NCBI GenBank assembly: GCA_001802795.1
Contig: MGZZ01000114.1
Location: 1-43,622 of the forward strand
Direction: 5' to 3'
Length of the DNA: 43,622 nucleotides
Origin: Ignavibacteria bacterium GWC2_36_12
Lineage (GTDB): Bacteria > Bacteroidota > Ignavibacteria > Ignavibacteriales > Ignavibacteriaceae
Shown: in pieces, positions 1-8,108 of the stretch
How the letters are laid out: every line of letters begins with the position of its first letter
Position numbering within the stretch: position 1 is the stretch's first letter
Made by a program: the position numbers and the translations under genes
Notes under the pieces: generated by a model
What the model saw: the letters and a program-made list of their open reading frames with translations, nothing else
Told to the model about the DNA's origin: nothing
The model's database searches: none

Positions 1-68
1 AATAAGTATCAATAAAAAGTAGATATAACTTATAAGTACAATAAAAACAAAAATCAAAGGAGTTAACA

Positions 69-473
69 ATGTCAAAAATGAATCCAGTAGTACATTTTGA
101 AATGCCGGCAGAAAACAGGAAACGCATGGCAGAATTTTACACAAAAGCATTTGGCTGGCAAACCCAGCAGCTTGGATCGGAAATGGGAGAGTACATTCTT
201 GTAACTACTTCCGAAGTTGGCGATAATGGTTTTCCTAAACAGCCGGGCACAATCAACGGCGGATTCTACCAAAAGACTGATGACCCGCTTTCAAATCATC
301 CATCTGTTGTAATTGCCGTAGATGATATTAATGAATCTATAGGAAAGATAAAAAACGGCGGAGGGAAAATTTTAGGTGAAATACAGGAAATACCCGGGAT
401 AGGTAAATATGTTTCTTTTTTAGATACCGAAGGTAACCGTGTAGGGATGCTACAGCCTTCACCAATGATGTAA
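69..473 (+). CDS. VOC (glyoxalase/bleomycin-resistance) family protein
   Basis: 134-aa ORF; 'NPVVHFEMPAENRKRMAEFYTKAFGW' is a typical VOC N-terminus; upstream aaaggagt RBS. Confidence 0.85.
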   Translation: MSKMNPVVHFEMPAENRKRMAEFYTKAFGWQTQQLGSEMGEYILVTTSEVGDNGFPKQPGTINGGFYQKTDDPLSNHPSVVIAVDDINESIGKIKNGGGKILGEIQEIPGIGKYVSFLDTEGNRVGMLQPSPMM

Positions 474-504
474 ACAGGTGCAATACTGATTTAAGATATT
501 TTTT

Positions 505-561
505 TGTCACACTGAGCCCGTTGAAATATGACAGTCAGTCTTCGACGGGCTCAGACCGACA
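505..561. repeat. Intergenic inverted repeat, arms 505-525 / 541-561
   Basis: TGTCACACTGAGCCCGTTGAA versus reverse complement TGTCGGTCTGAGCCCGTCGAA (17/21 identical by hand). Confidence 0.8.
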
Positions 562-601
562 ATTTTCTCTAAAACTTCTTTAATCATCGAAAGGAAATAT
601 T

Positions 602-1048
602 ATGGAAAAACTTCATTTTAAAATCGATATCAATTCGCCAAAAGAAAATGTATGGAATACTATGCTTGATGATAAAACATACCGTGCCTGGACTGAAGCA
701 TTTGCGCCTGGTTCTTATTACAAAGGTGATTGGAATAAAGATAGCAAAATTCTTTTTCTTGCACCCGGTGAAAAAGGAGAAATGGGAATGGTTAGCAGGA
801 TAAAAGAAAATCGAAAGTATGAGTTTATCTCCATTGAGCACCTTGGAGTCGTAAACGAAGGAAAAGAAGATACGACAAGTGATGAAGTAAAAGGCTGGGC
901 AGGTGCACTTGAAAATTATACATTTAAAGAAAAAGATGGTTTAACTGAAGTACTGGTTGATATGGATATCAATGATGAATACAAAGATATGTTTGAAGGT
1001 ATGTGGCCTAAAGCGCTTCAAAAGTTAAAAGAACTTTCGGAAAAATAA
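602..1048 (+). CDS. SRPBCC / AHSA1-like domain protein
   Basis: 148-aa ORF; 'FKIDINSPKENVWNTMLDDKTYRAWT' START/SRPBCC-like N-terminus. Confidence 0.8.
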   Translation: MEKLHFKIDINSPKENVWNTMLDDKTYRAWTEAFAPGSYYKGDWNKDSKILFLAPGEKGEMGMVSRIKENRKYEFISIEHLGVVNEGKEDTTSDEVKGWAGALENYTFKEKDGLTEVLVDMDINDEYKDMFEGMWPKALQKLKELSEK

Positions 1049-1058
1049 TCCTATTTTT

Positions 1059-1113
1059 AACCACATAGAAACATAAGGACACATAGTAAAAAAACTAATA
1101 TGCCTATGTGGTT
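1059..1113. repeat. Inverted repeat AACCACATAG ... CTATGTGGTT
   Basis: Perfect 10-bp arms at 1059-1068 and 1104-1113; the intervening 'acataaggacacatag' repeats the CATAG word. Confidence 0.75.
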
Positions 1114-1129
1114 TCATAAATTCCTGATT

Positions 1130-1501
1130 ATGGCAAAAACAAACTATCAAACAATTGATGAATACATCAGCTCTTTACCGGATGATGTTCAAAATGTATT
1201 GAATATGATCAGGAAGGCAATCAGGGAAGTAATTCCTGATGCTGAAGAAACTATTAGTTATCAGATCCCAACATTTAAACCAAATGGAAAATACATTATA
1301 TATTTTGCAGGTTGGAAAAATCATATTTCTGTTTATCCTAAACCCAGGGGAAATAATGCATTAAAAAAAGAACTATCAAAATACAAAGGCGGAAAAGGTA
1401 CTGTTCAGTTTCCTTTAAAGAAGCCAATTCCTGTATCATTAATTAAAAAAATTGTTAAATATCGGATCAAAGAGAATTCAGCTATGATTAAAAAGAAATA
1501 A
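1130..1501 (+). CDS. DUF1801 / iron-chaperone-like (YdhG-type) protein; start probably 1130 rather than the listed 1100
   Basis: 'YQTIDEYISSLPDDVQNVLNMIRKAIREVIPDAEETISYQIPTFK' is typical DUF1801; the ATG at 1130 is in frame with 1100 and lies downstream of the repeat. Confidence 0.8.
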   Translation: MAKTNYQTIDEYISSLPDDVQNVLNMIRKAIREVIPDAEETISYQIPTFKPNGKYIIYFAGWKNHISVYPKPRGNNALKKELSKYKGGKGTVQFPLKKPIPVSLIKKIVKYRIKENSAMIKKK

Positions 1502-1545
1502 TTGTATCTTAACCAACTTTATAATTAATATTTTATTTTTTAGGG

Positions 1546-1567
1546 GCGTTCTGGTGAACGCTTTTTT
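1546..1567 (+). terminator. Rho-independent terminator
   Basis: GCGTTC-TGGT-GAACGC followed by TTTTTTT. Confidence 0.7.
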
Positions 1568-1582
1568 TATTAATCAGGATAA

Positions 1583-3025
1583 ATGATGAGTGAAGATAAT
1601 CTGGAAATAATGGTAGATAAAAATATGAAACAATCGTCGCGTAATTCTCTCTGGCAGGAATTGAAAAATGCAATCCGCGGAAGTGATGCCGATTATACAC
1701 AAATAAATTTAGGCAAAGCAGTTTTCTTACTTGCCGTTCCGATGATACTTGAATTGATAATGGAATCAACTTTTGCAGTCGTTGATATTTATTTTGTCGG
1801 GACACTCGGTGCTTCGGCAGTAGCGACTGTCGGTTTAACGGAAACATATTTATTCCTTCTCTATTCAATCGGAATGGGATTGTCAATGGCTGTTACTGCC
1901 ATCATTGCGAGGCGTATAGGTGAAAAGGAAAAAGAAAAAGCCGGTATCACTGCAGTCCAGGCTATATTTATTGCTGTGCTAATTTCAGTGCCATTTGCTG
2001 TTGCAGGAATTTTCTTTTCAAAAGAACTACTTGCATTGATGGGCGCGGATGCATGGACACTCGAACATGGTTATCGTTACACTCAATGGATGTTAGGTGG
2101 TAATGCTGTGATTATGCTTCTGTTTATTATTAATGCAATCTTCCGCGGTGCAGGTGATGCCGCAATTGCAATGCGTGTTCTCTGGATTGCAAACGGATTT
2201 AACATAATTCTGGATCCCGTTCTAATTCTTGGTTTAGGTCCCTTCCCTGAATTGGGCATTGAAGGAGCTGCAATTGCAACTAATATAGGAAGGGGTATTG
2301 GAGTGCTTACTCAGTTGTATCTTCTATTTAAAGGAGGCAAGCACATTCGTGTTCTTCGTTCTTATCTTCATCTGAACCGGGAAATTATCTCCAGGATACT
2401 ACGCACTTCATTAGGCGGAGTCGGGCAAATGATTGTTGCGATGACATCATGGATATTTATTATGAGAATCATTGCGGAGTTTGGAAGCCAGGCAGTTGCA
2501 GGTACGACAATCGCTTTACGTATCATGATGTTCACAATGATGCCTGCATGGGGAATGTCGAATGCTGTGGCAACACTTGTCGGACAAAATCTCGGTGCAA
2601 AACAACCAGATAGAGCAGAACGCTCGGTATGGATAACAGGTTTTTGGAATATGGCATACCTGATTGGAGTAGCAGTTGTCTATTTCATTTTTAGTGAATC
2701 TTTAGTCAGTATTTTTACTGATGAAACCGAAGTCATTTCAATTGGAGCGTTATGGCTCAGGATTGTTTCTTATTCTTATTTCGTATATGGCTGGTGGATG
2801 GTAGCCACACAAGCCTTTAACGGAGCAGGTGATACAGTAACTCCGACTAAAATTAATCTCGTTTTTTTCTGGCTTATAGAAATCCCGCTTTCATATATTA
2901 TGGCAAAGACACTTGGAATGGATGTACCCGGAGTTTTCTGGGCAATTTTTATTGCAGAGACTTCTGTAGGATTATTTACACTGTGGTTGTTTCGGAAGGG
3001 CAAGTGGAAAAAGGTACAAGTGTAA
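1583..3025 (+). CDS. MATE family efflux transporter
   Basis: 480-aa polytopic protein; 'LAVPMILELIMESTFAVVDIYFVGTLGASAVATVGLTE' MATE signature. Confidence 0.93.
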   Translation: MMSEDNLEIMVDKNMKQSSRNSLWQELKNAIRGSDADYTQINLGKAVFLLAVPMILELIMESTFAVVDIYFVGTLGASAVATVGLTETYLFLLYSIGMGLSMAVTAIIARRIGEKEKEKAGITAVQAIFIAVLISVPFAVAGIFFSKELLALMGADAWTLEHGYRYTQWMLGGNAVIMLLFIINAIFRGAGDAAIAMRVLWIANGFNIILDPVLILGLGPFPELGIEGAAIATNIGRGIGVLTQLYLLFKGGKHIRVLRSYLHLNREIISRILRTSLGGVGQMIVAMTSWIFIMRIIAEFGSQAVAGTTIALRIMMFTMMPAWGMSNAVATLVGQNLGAKQPDRAERSVWITGFWNMAYLIGVAVVYFIFSESLVSIFTDETEVISIGALWLRIVSYSYFVYGWWMVATQAFNGAGDTVTPTKINLVFFWLIEIPLSYIMAKTLGMDVPGVFWAIFIAETSVGLFTLWLFRKGKWKKVQV

Positions 3026-3109
3026 ATTCTTTCGATTTCCGACTCATCCTATTGTTAGCTAAAGTTGTGAGCATCCCACCTTTTAAAGGATTTATTGGAG
3101 GGAATTAAT

Positions 3110-3412
3110 TAAGAATCTGGTTTTTCCAAAGGGATGGATTCCCATAAATTCTTTCGGGCTCATACCTACTTCTTTTTTGAACAGCCGGGAAAAGTATGGT
3201 GGATTTTCCTCCGTAGGAGTCCCTTTGGGAAAAGCCAAGCTGGTATGCAATTTCAGAAATGCTTCTCTCATCTGCAACGAGCATGTTTTTGGCTTCGGAG
3301 ATCACATAGAGATGAATCAGCTCCAAGGCAGTTTTTCCTGTTTCCAGCTTCAATATTCTTGAAAGAATGCTCAGGTGTAATACTTAATTCTTTGGCATAA
3401 AACCAAATGCTG
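3110..3412 (-). pseudogene. Decayed AraC-family transcriptional regulator C-terminus
   Basis: HTH pieces split between frames: 'GKTALELIHLYVISEAKNMLVADERSISEIAYQLGF' and 'PYFSRLFKKEVGMSPKEF', plus upstream 'FYAKELSITPEH' in a third stretch; at least two frame breaks. Confidence 0.8.
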
Positions 3413-3543
3413 GGTCTTACAATTTTTCATTAATGACGAAATGAAGTGATAGATAAAAACAAACTTTTTTTATCGATTAGGAATGAAGTATCCTTCTTAT
3501 CATAAACATCAATCTTACTTATCTTTATTTAATTACATAACTA

Positions 3544-6500
3544 TTATGATCTAATATGCTTCTCAACATACTTTGATGGACTAACTCCAAAATATTCAGT
3601 AAAAGAAGTTGAGAAATATGTTTGTGAACCGAACCCAATTTCATAGGCTACCTCAGTAATATTCATTTCTGAAGTAACAAGCAACTCAGCAGCTTTTTTC
3701 AAGCGGATAATTCTTATGAATTCTTTTACAGTTTGCCCGGCTAATGCATTTATTTTCCTGTATAACTGTGTCCGGCTCATTCCAATTTCATATGCAAAAT
3801 CACTAACCTCAAAATCCGGATTACTTAAGTTCTTTTCAACAATGGCATATGCTTTTTTTAATAATGCTTCATCGGTTTTGGAAGGTGAGAAATCTTTAAT
3901 TGCAGCGAAAGGATCCTTAATAAATTTTTTGCGGAGTAATTCTCTTGAGTCAATCAGACTTTTAATTCTAACCTTCAATATTGCTGAACTGAACGGTTTT
4001 GCTACATAATCATCCGCACCGCTTTCAAAACCCTCAATTGTATGCTGCTCTGAGCTTTTCGCAGTAAGCATTAGTATTGGGATGTGACTTGTCTTTTCAT
4101 CAAGTTTTAATTTTCTGCAGACTTCATAACCGTCAATTCCGGGCATCATAACATCGCAAATAATTGCATCAGGAATTTCTTCCAAAGCTTTTTCGATTCC
4201 GGTTGCTCCATTGTGTGCTTCCGTTATCGTGTAAATATTCTTAAATTCATCTTTAATATATAACCTCATATCTGGGTTATCTTCTATTATTAATAGATGA
4301 GGTAAATTCTTTTCATTCTTATTTTCATTAACAGTTTGTGTTATAAGCTCTGGAGTACTTTCCTTTGATATTTTTAGTCCGTCTCCTTTATCTACTCTCT
4401 TATAAGTTGAGGATGATGACGGAAGCTCACTTTCTTCAGTCCATAAAGGAAGTATGACTGTAAATGTTGCACCCGTATTCGGTTCACTTTCCAAAAAAAT
4501 ATTTCCTTGATGAAGCCTGACCAGTTCGTAAGTTAAAGATAAACCAATTCCGGTACCTGGTGTATTCAGATAGTTTTTTACCTGGTAAAATCTATCGAAA
4601 ATTTTTGATTGAGATTCCTTGGGAATGCCTATCCCTGAATCTTTAACAATAATTTCTATAGTTCTTTTAGCATCAACACCGGAATAATTTGCAGATGCTT
4701 CATCAACAATAATTGAAAGACTTATCGAACCCCCATCCTGTGTGAATTTAAAAGCATTTGAAAGCAGATTGTATGTAATTTTATCGAGCTTATCATGATC
4801 GAACCAAACTTCAAGAGAAGAACAAGCTTGGATGAGTGAATAATTTATTCTTCGTTCTTTAGCTTCATGGTTGAATGAATCAAAAATATCTTTAATAAAA
4901 TGAACTAAATCATTTTTTTCAAAATTCATTTCCAGTTTTGCTTCTTCTATTTTTCTGAAATCCATGAGCTGATTAATTAATCTCATAAGCCTGCTTGCAT
5001 TACGCTTAATTAAATTGAGCTGTATTTTTTGAGATTCATCTTTAATGTCTTTTATAAGTTTTTCAAGCGGACCAGCAATTAGAGTTAAAGGAGTTCTGAA
5101 TTCGTGTGATACGTTGGAGAAGAAGCGCATTTTTAATGTATCCATTTCCTGCAGCTTTTTAATCTCGAGTTCTTCAACTTCGAGTTTATTTTTAATTTCA
5201 GCTTCATGCAATATCAATTTTCTGAAAGCATAGAGTAAAAGAAGAATAATTAATAAATAAAAAGCATATGCCCATCCTGTCCTCCAGAACGGGGGATTAA
5301 CAATAATTTTTAAAGATGCCCCTTCAGCATTCCAAATTCCATCATCGTTAGAAGCGATAACCCTGAATGTGTATTCACCCGGGTGAAGATTTGTGTAAGT
5401 TACAAAACGAATATATCCCGGCAAATTCCATTCTTCTTCAAATCCTTCAAGCTTATACTTATATTGATTTTTTTCAAGATTGTGAAAATTTAATGCAACA
5501 AATTCAATTGTGATTACATTCTGATGATAATCGAGAGTAATTTCATCGCAAAAATTTATCTGTTTTGGTAATGAAAAACCCTCTGAAGAATTATCCTTTT
5601 TTACATACACAGATTGATTAAATAACTTGAAATCTGTTATATAAACAGGAGGCTTGAAGTTATTAATTTTAATTTCATCCGGATTAAACCTGTTTACTCC
5701 TTCACGCCCACCGAAATACATCTCCCCAGAGGTTGATTTAAAAGATGCAAATACATTAAACTCATCTGTTACAAGTCCATCCTGAACAGAATAATTTTTA
5801 AATGTTTTTTGATCGGGTGAGAATTTTGAAAGTCCTTTGGCTGTACTTATCCAGAGATTATAATTATCATCTTCTAGAATATCCATTATTATTGAATTAG
5901 ACAGTCCATCTTTAGCAAAATATTTTTGTATAGTGTTGTCTTCTGGATTTATTTTATTCAATCCATCAATTGTACCAACCCATACGTAATTTTTTGAATC
6001 AATAAAAATTACTCTCGAAATCCTGTTTGAAAGATTATAACCCTCATCATAATTATATAAATAATGCTTTATATTAAAAGTTTTTTCTGAAATGACTGAA
6101 ACACCCATAGTAGTTCCAATCCAGATATTATCATCTTTATCACAAACTACTGTATATGTCCAGTCACTTATAATAGTTGTTGAGGGGTTATTCTCATCAT
6201 GTTTATAATGTACAAAGCTTTCAGTTACCGGGTTAAATTTATCTACACCGGCGCCATGAATTGCAATCCACAAATTACCTTTGCTATCTTCAGTTAAATA
6301 TCTTATATCGTTGCCAGCTATTGATTTTTTGTCACTTTCTATATGATGATAAGAGGTAAAAGTTTTTGTTTTTTCATTAAATTTTTTTAAACCATCCAGA
6401 TATTTTCCAACCCAAATAGTTCCGTTTTTGCTTTCATAAATATAAATTATTGTTCCGGGTCCAAGTCCTGCTGTATTATCTCCTTTAATATGAATTTTAG

Positions 6501-7716
6501 GCAGCCTGTTTTTAGAATCAAGAATATCAATTCCTCCATCCTGATATCCAACCCAGATTCTTCCTTTTGAATCTTCAATGACTGCAGTTACCAGATTATT
6601 TGTCAAACCATGCGCAGAATTTGGATTTTTAAACCATGTAGTAAACGGGTTGTCAAGAATTGCATAATTCAAATCTCCCTGTCTGCTTGCTAACCATAAA
6701 TTCTCTTGTTTATCCTGGAACATTGCAGCAAGTGAATTAGAAGAGAGACTATAATTATCGTAATCATCAAACTGATAGATATTTTTTTCACTTCCATTTA
6801 ACAGCACTAATCCTTTATGCTCAGGGCTGTACCATATTTTACCTCTGCTGTCCTTATAGATAAAATTTATATACCTGTTATTCTCTTTTTCATAAGGGTT
6901 ACATTTACCTGTTGCTTTATCAAATATCCAGATTCCTTGACTCCATGTACTTATCCAGATTTTATTGTCATCAGAAACAAGTGAAGTGACTAAGAAATCA
7001 GCAGTAAACCAGCTTGGGATGTCGAAAAGCTTATAGTGTTTAAAAGTCATATCTGAAGTATTCAGAGCGCTTAAAATCCCTGTTTTATATGCGATCCATG
7101 AAATTTCATTATCTACAAGAATTGTTACAATATGATTGTGGGCTATTGAAGTTAGATCAATAGGGCTGCCTGCTTGTGTAAAACGTAAAAAACCATTTGT
7201 TTTGGGATCAAATAAATGTAAGCCTTCAACAGTACCGACCCATAAGTGATGAAATTTATCCTCTGCAATTGTGGTTATATCATTATTTAACAGAGCAGTT
7301 GAATCATTAATATTCATAGTAAAATTATAAAAATTATCTTTTTCCTTATCATACCGGCTCAAACCGCCGGAGATTGTCCCTACCCAGAGAATTCCTTTGC
7401 TGTCTATAAAAAGACAATTAATTATGTTACTCCTCAAACTTGAGGAATCTTCGGGATTTCTTCTGTAAACTTTAAAATTATAACCATCAAAACGGTTTAA
7501 TCCATCATCAGTACCAATCCAAATAAATCCTTCGTTATCCTGAACTATACATCGCTGAGCATTTGAAGATAAACCAAGAGATACAGGGTATTTTACAAAT
7601 TTAAGATTATTACCTTCCTGTATTTTCAGTTTGCTTCCAGGATTCGAATATACTTCTATTGTTGATAAAAATGATAATAAAAAAATTGCTAAGAAAATGG
7701 AGTCTTTTTTTATCAT
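3544..7716 (-). CDS. Hybrid two-component system sensor/regulator (HTCS): beta-propeller sensor, Y_Y_Y, HisKA, HATPase, receiver, AraC-type HTH
   Basis: 1390 aa; repeated 'IWVGT..GLNRFD' propeller units, 'FFSNVSHEFRTPLTLIAGPLEKL', 'DSGIGIPKE', 'ICDVMMPGIDGYEVCRKLK', C-terminal 'TEVAYEIGFGSQTYFSTSFTEYFGVSPSKY'. Confidence 0.95.
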   Translation of the reverse strand: MIKKDSIFLAIFLLSFLSTIEVYSNPGSKLKIQEGNNLKFVKYPVSLGLSSNAQRCIVQDNEGFIWIGTDDGLNRFDGYNFKVYRRNPEDSSSLRSNIINCLFIDSKGILWVGTISGGLSRYDKEKDNFYNFTMNINDSTALLNNDITTIAEDKFHHLWVGTVEGLHLFDPKTNGFLRFTQAGSPIDLTSIAHNHIVTILVDNEISWIAYKTGILSALNTSDMTFKHYKLFDIPSWFTADFLVTSLVSDDNKIWISTWSQGIWIFDKATGKCNPYEKENNRYINFIYKDSRGKIWYSPEHKGLVLLNGSEKNIYQFDDYDNYSLSSNSLAAMFQDKQENLWLASRQGDLNYAILDNPFTTWFKNPNSAHGLTNNLVTAVIEDSKGRIWVGYQDGGIDILDSKNRLPKIHIKGDNTAGLGPGTIIYIYESKNGTIWVGKYLDGLKKFNEKTKTFTSYHHIESDKKSIAGNDIRYLTEDSKGNLWIAIHGAGVDKFNPVTESFVHYKHDENNPSTTIISDWTYTVVCDKDDNIWIGTTMGVSVISEKTFNIKHYLYNYDEGYNLSNRISRVIFIDSKNYVWVGTIDGLNKINPEDNTIQKYFAKDGLSNSIIMDILEDDNYNLWISTAKGLSKFSPDQKTFKNYSVQDGLVTDEFNVFASFKSTSGEMYFGGREGVNRFNPDEIKINNFKPPVYITDFKLFNQSVYVKKDNSSEGFSLPKQINFCDEITLDYHQNVITIEFVALNFHNLEKNQYKYKLEGFEEEWNLPGYIRFVTYTNLHPGEYTFRVIASNDDGIWNAEGASLKIIVNPPFWRTGWAYAFYLLIILLLLYAFRKLILHEAEIKNKLEVEELEIKKLQEMDTLKMRFFSNVSHEFRTPLTLIAGPLEKLIKDIKDESQKIQLNLIKRNASRLMRLINQLMDFRKIEEAKLEMNFEKNDLVHFIKDIFDSFNHEAKERRINYSLIQACSSLEVWFDHDKLDKITYNLLSNAFKFTQDGGSISLSIIVDEASANYSGVDAKRTIEIIVKDSGIGIPKESQSKIFDRFYQVKNYLNTPGTGIGLSLTYELVRLHQGNIFLESEPNTGATFTVILPLWTEESELPSSSSTYKRVDKGDGLKISKESTPELITQTVNENKNEKNLPHLLIIEDNPDMRLYIKDEFKNIYTITEAHNGATGIEKALEEIPDAIICDVMMPGIDGYEVCRKLKLDEKTSHIPILMLTAKSSEQHTIEGFESGADDYVAKPFSSAILKVRIKSLIDSRELLRKKFIKDPFAAIKDFSPSKTDEALLKKAYAIVEKNLSNPDFEVSDFAYEIGMSRTQLYRKINALAGQTVKEFIRIIRLKKAAELLVTSEMNITEVAYEIGFGSQTYFSTSFTEYFGVSPSKYVEKHIRS

Positions 7717-7882
7717 AAAACATTGAATTGGAATTCCATTTAAAATATATCCTGAATATTATTGCTAATATTTTGAAATGCCTTTAACTATTTTTAGTTA
7801 AAAATAATATAATTTATTAAAACAGGAAACAGAATAAACAGATTTTTCCCCCAAAATTATTTGTTTATAAAACTATTATAAG

Positions 7883-7922
7883 ATTGGTACAAAAACTAAT
7901 ATAATTGGTACATTATTTAACT
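7883..7922. promoter_or_regulatory. Candidate regulator-binding direct repeat ATTGGTACA x2, 31 bp apart
   Basis: ATTGGTACA at 7883-7891 and 7914-7922 in the divergent HTCS/GH31 intergenic region. Confidence 0.5.
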
Positions 7923-8108
7923 ACCTCTTGGAATTCAATTCTTTATTTTTCACCTCCTTAGATTACATAAAATGGCAAGATTTATTCCAAAATTGCAAAC
8001 TTTTGCAATAATAAAAGAAAATAAAAATAGCAACCAGTTTATAGTAAGACAAAGGTCAGGTGTAACTTAAAATTAAGTTTAACAATAGAAAATGATCTTA
8101 AAATACTG

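Noticed and set aside
3134-3400. Plus-strand ORFs of 61-88 aa
   Set aside because: Antisense readings of the AraC relic; the recognisable protein signal is on the minus strand.
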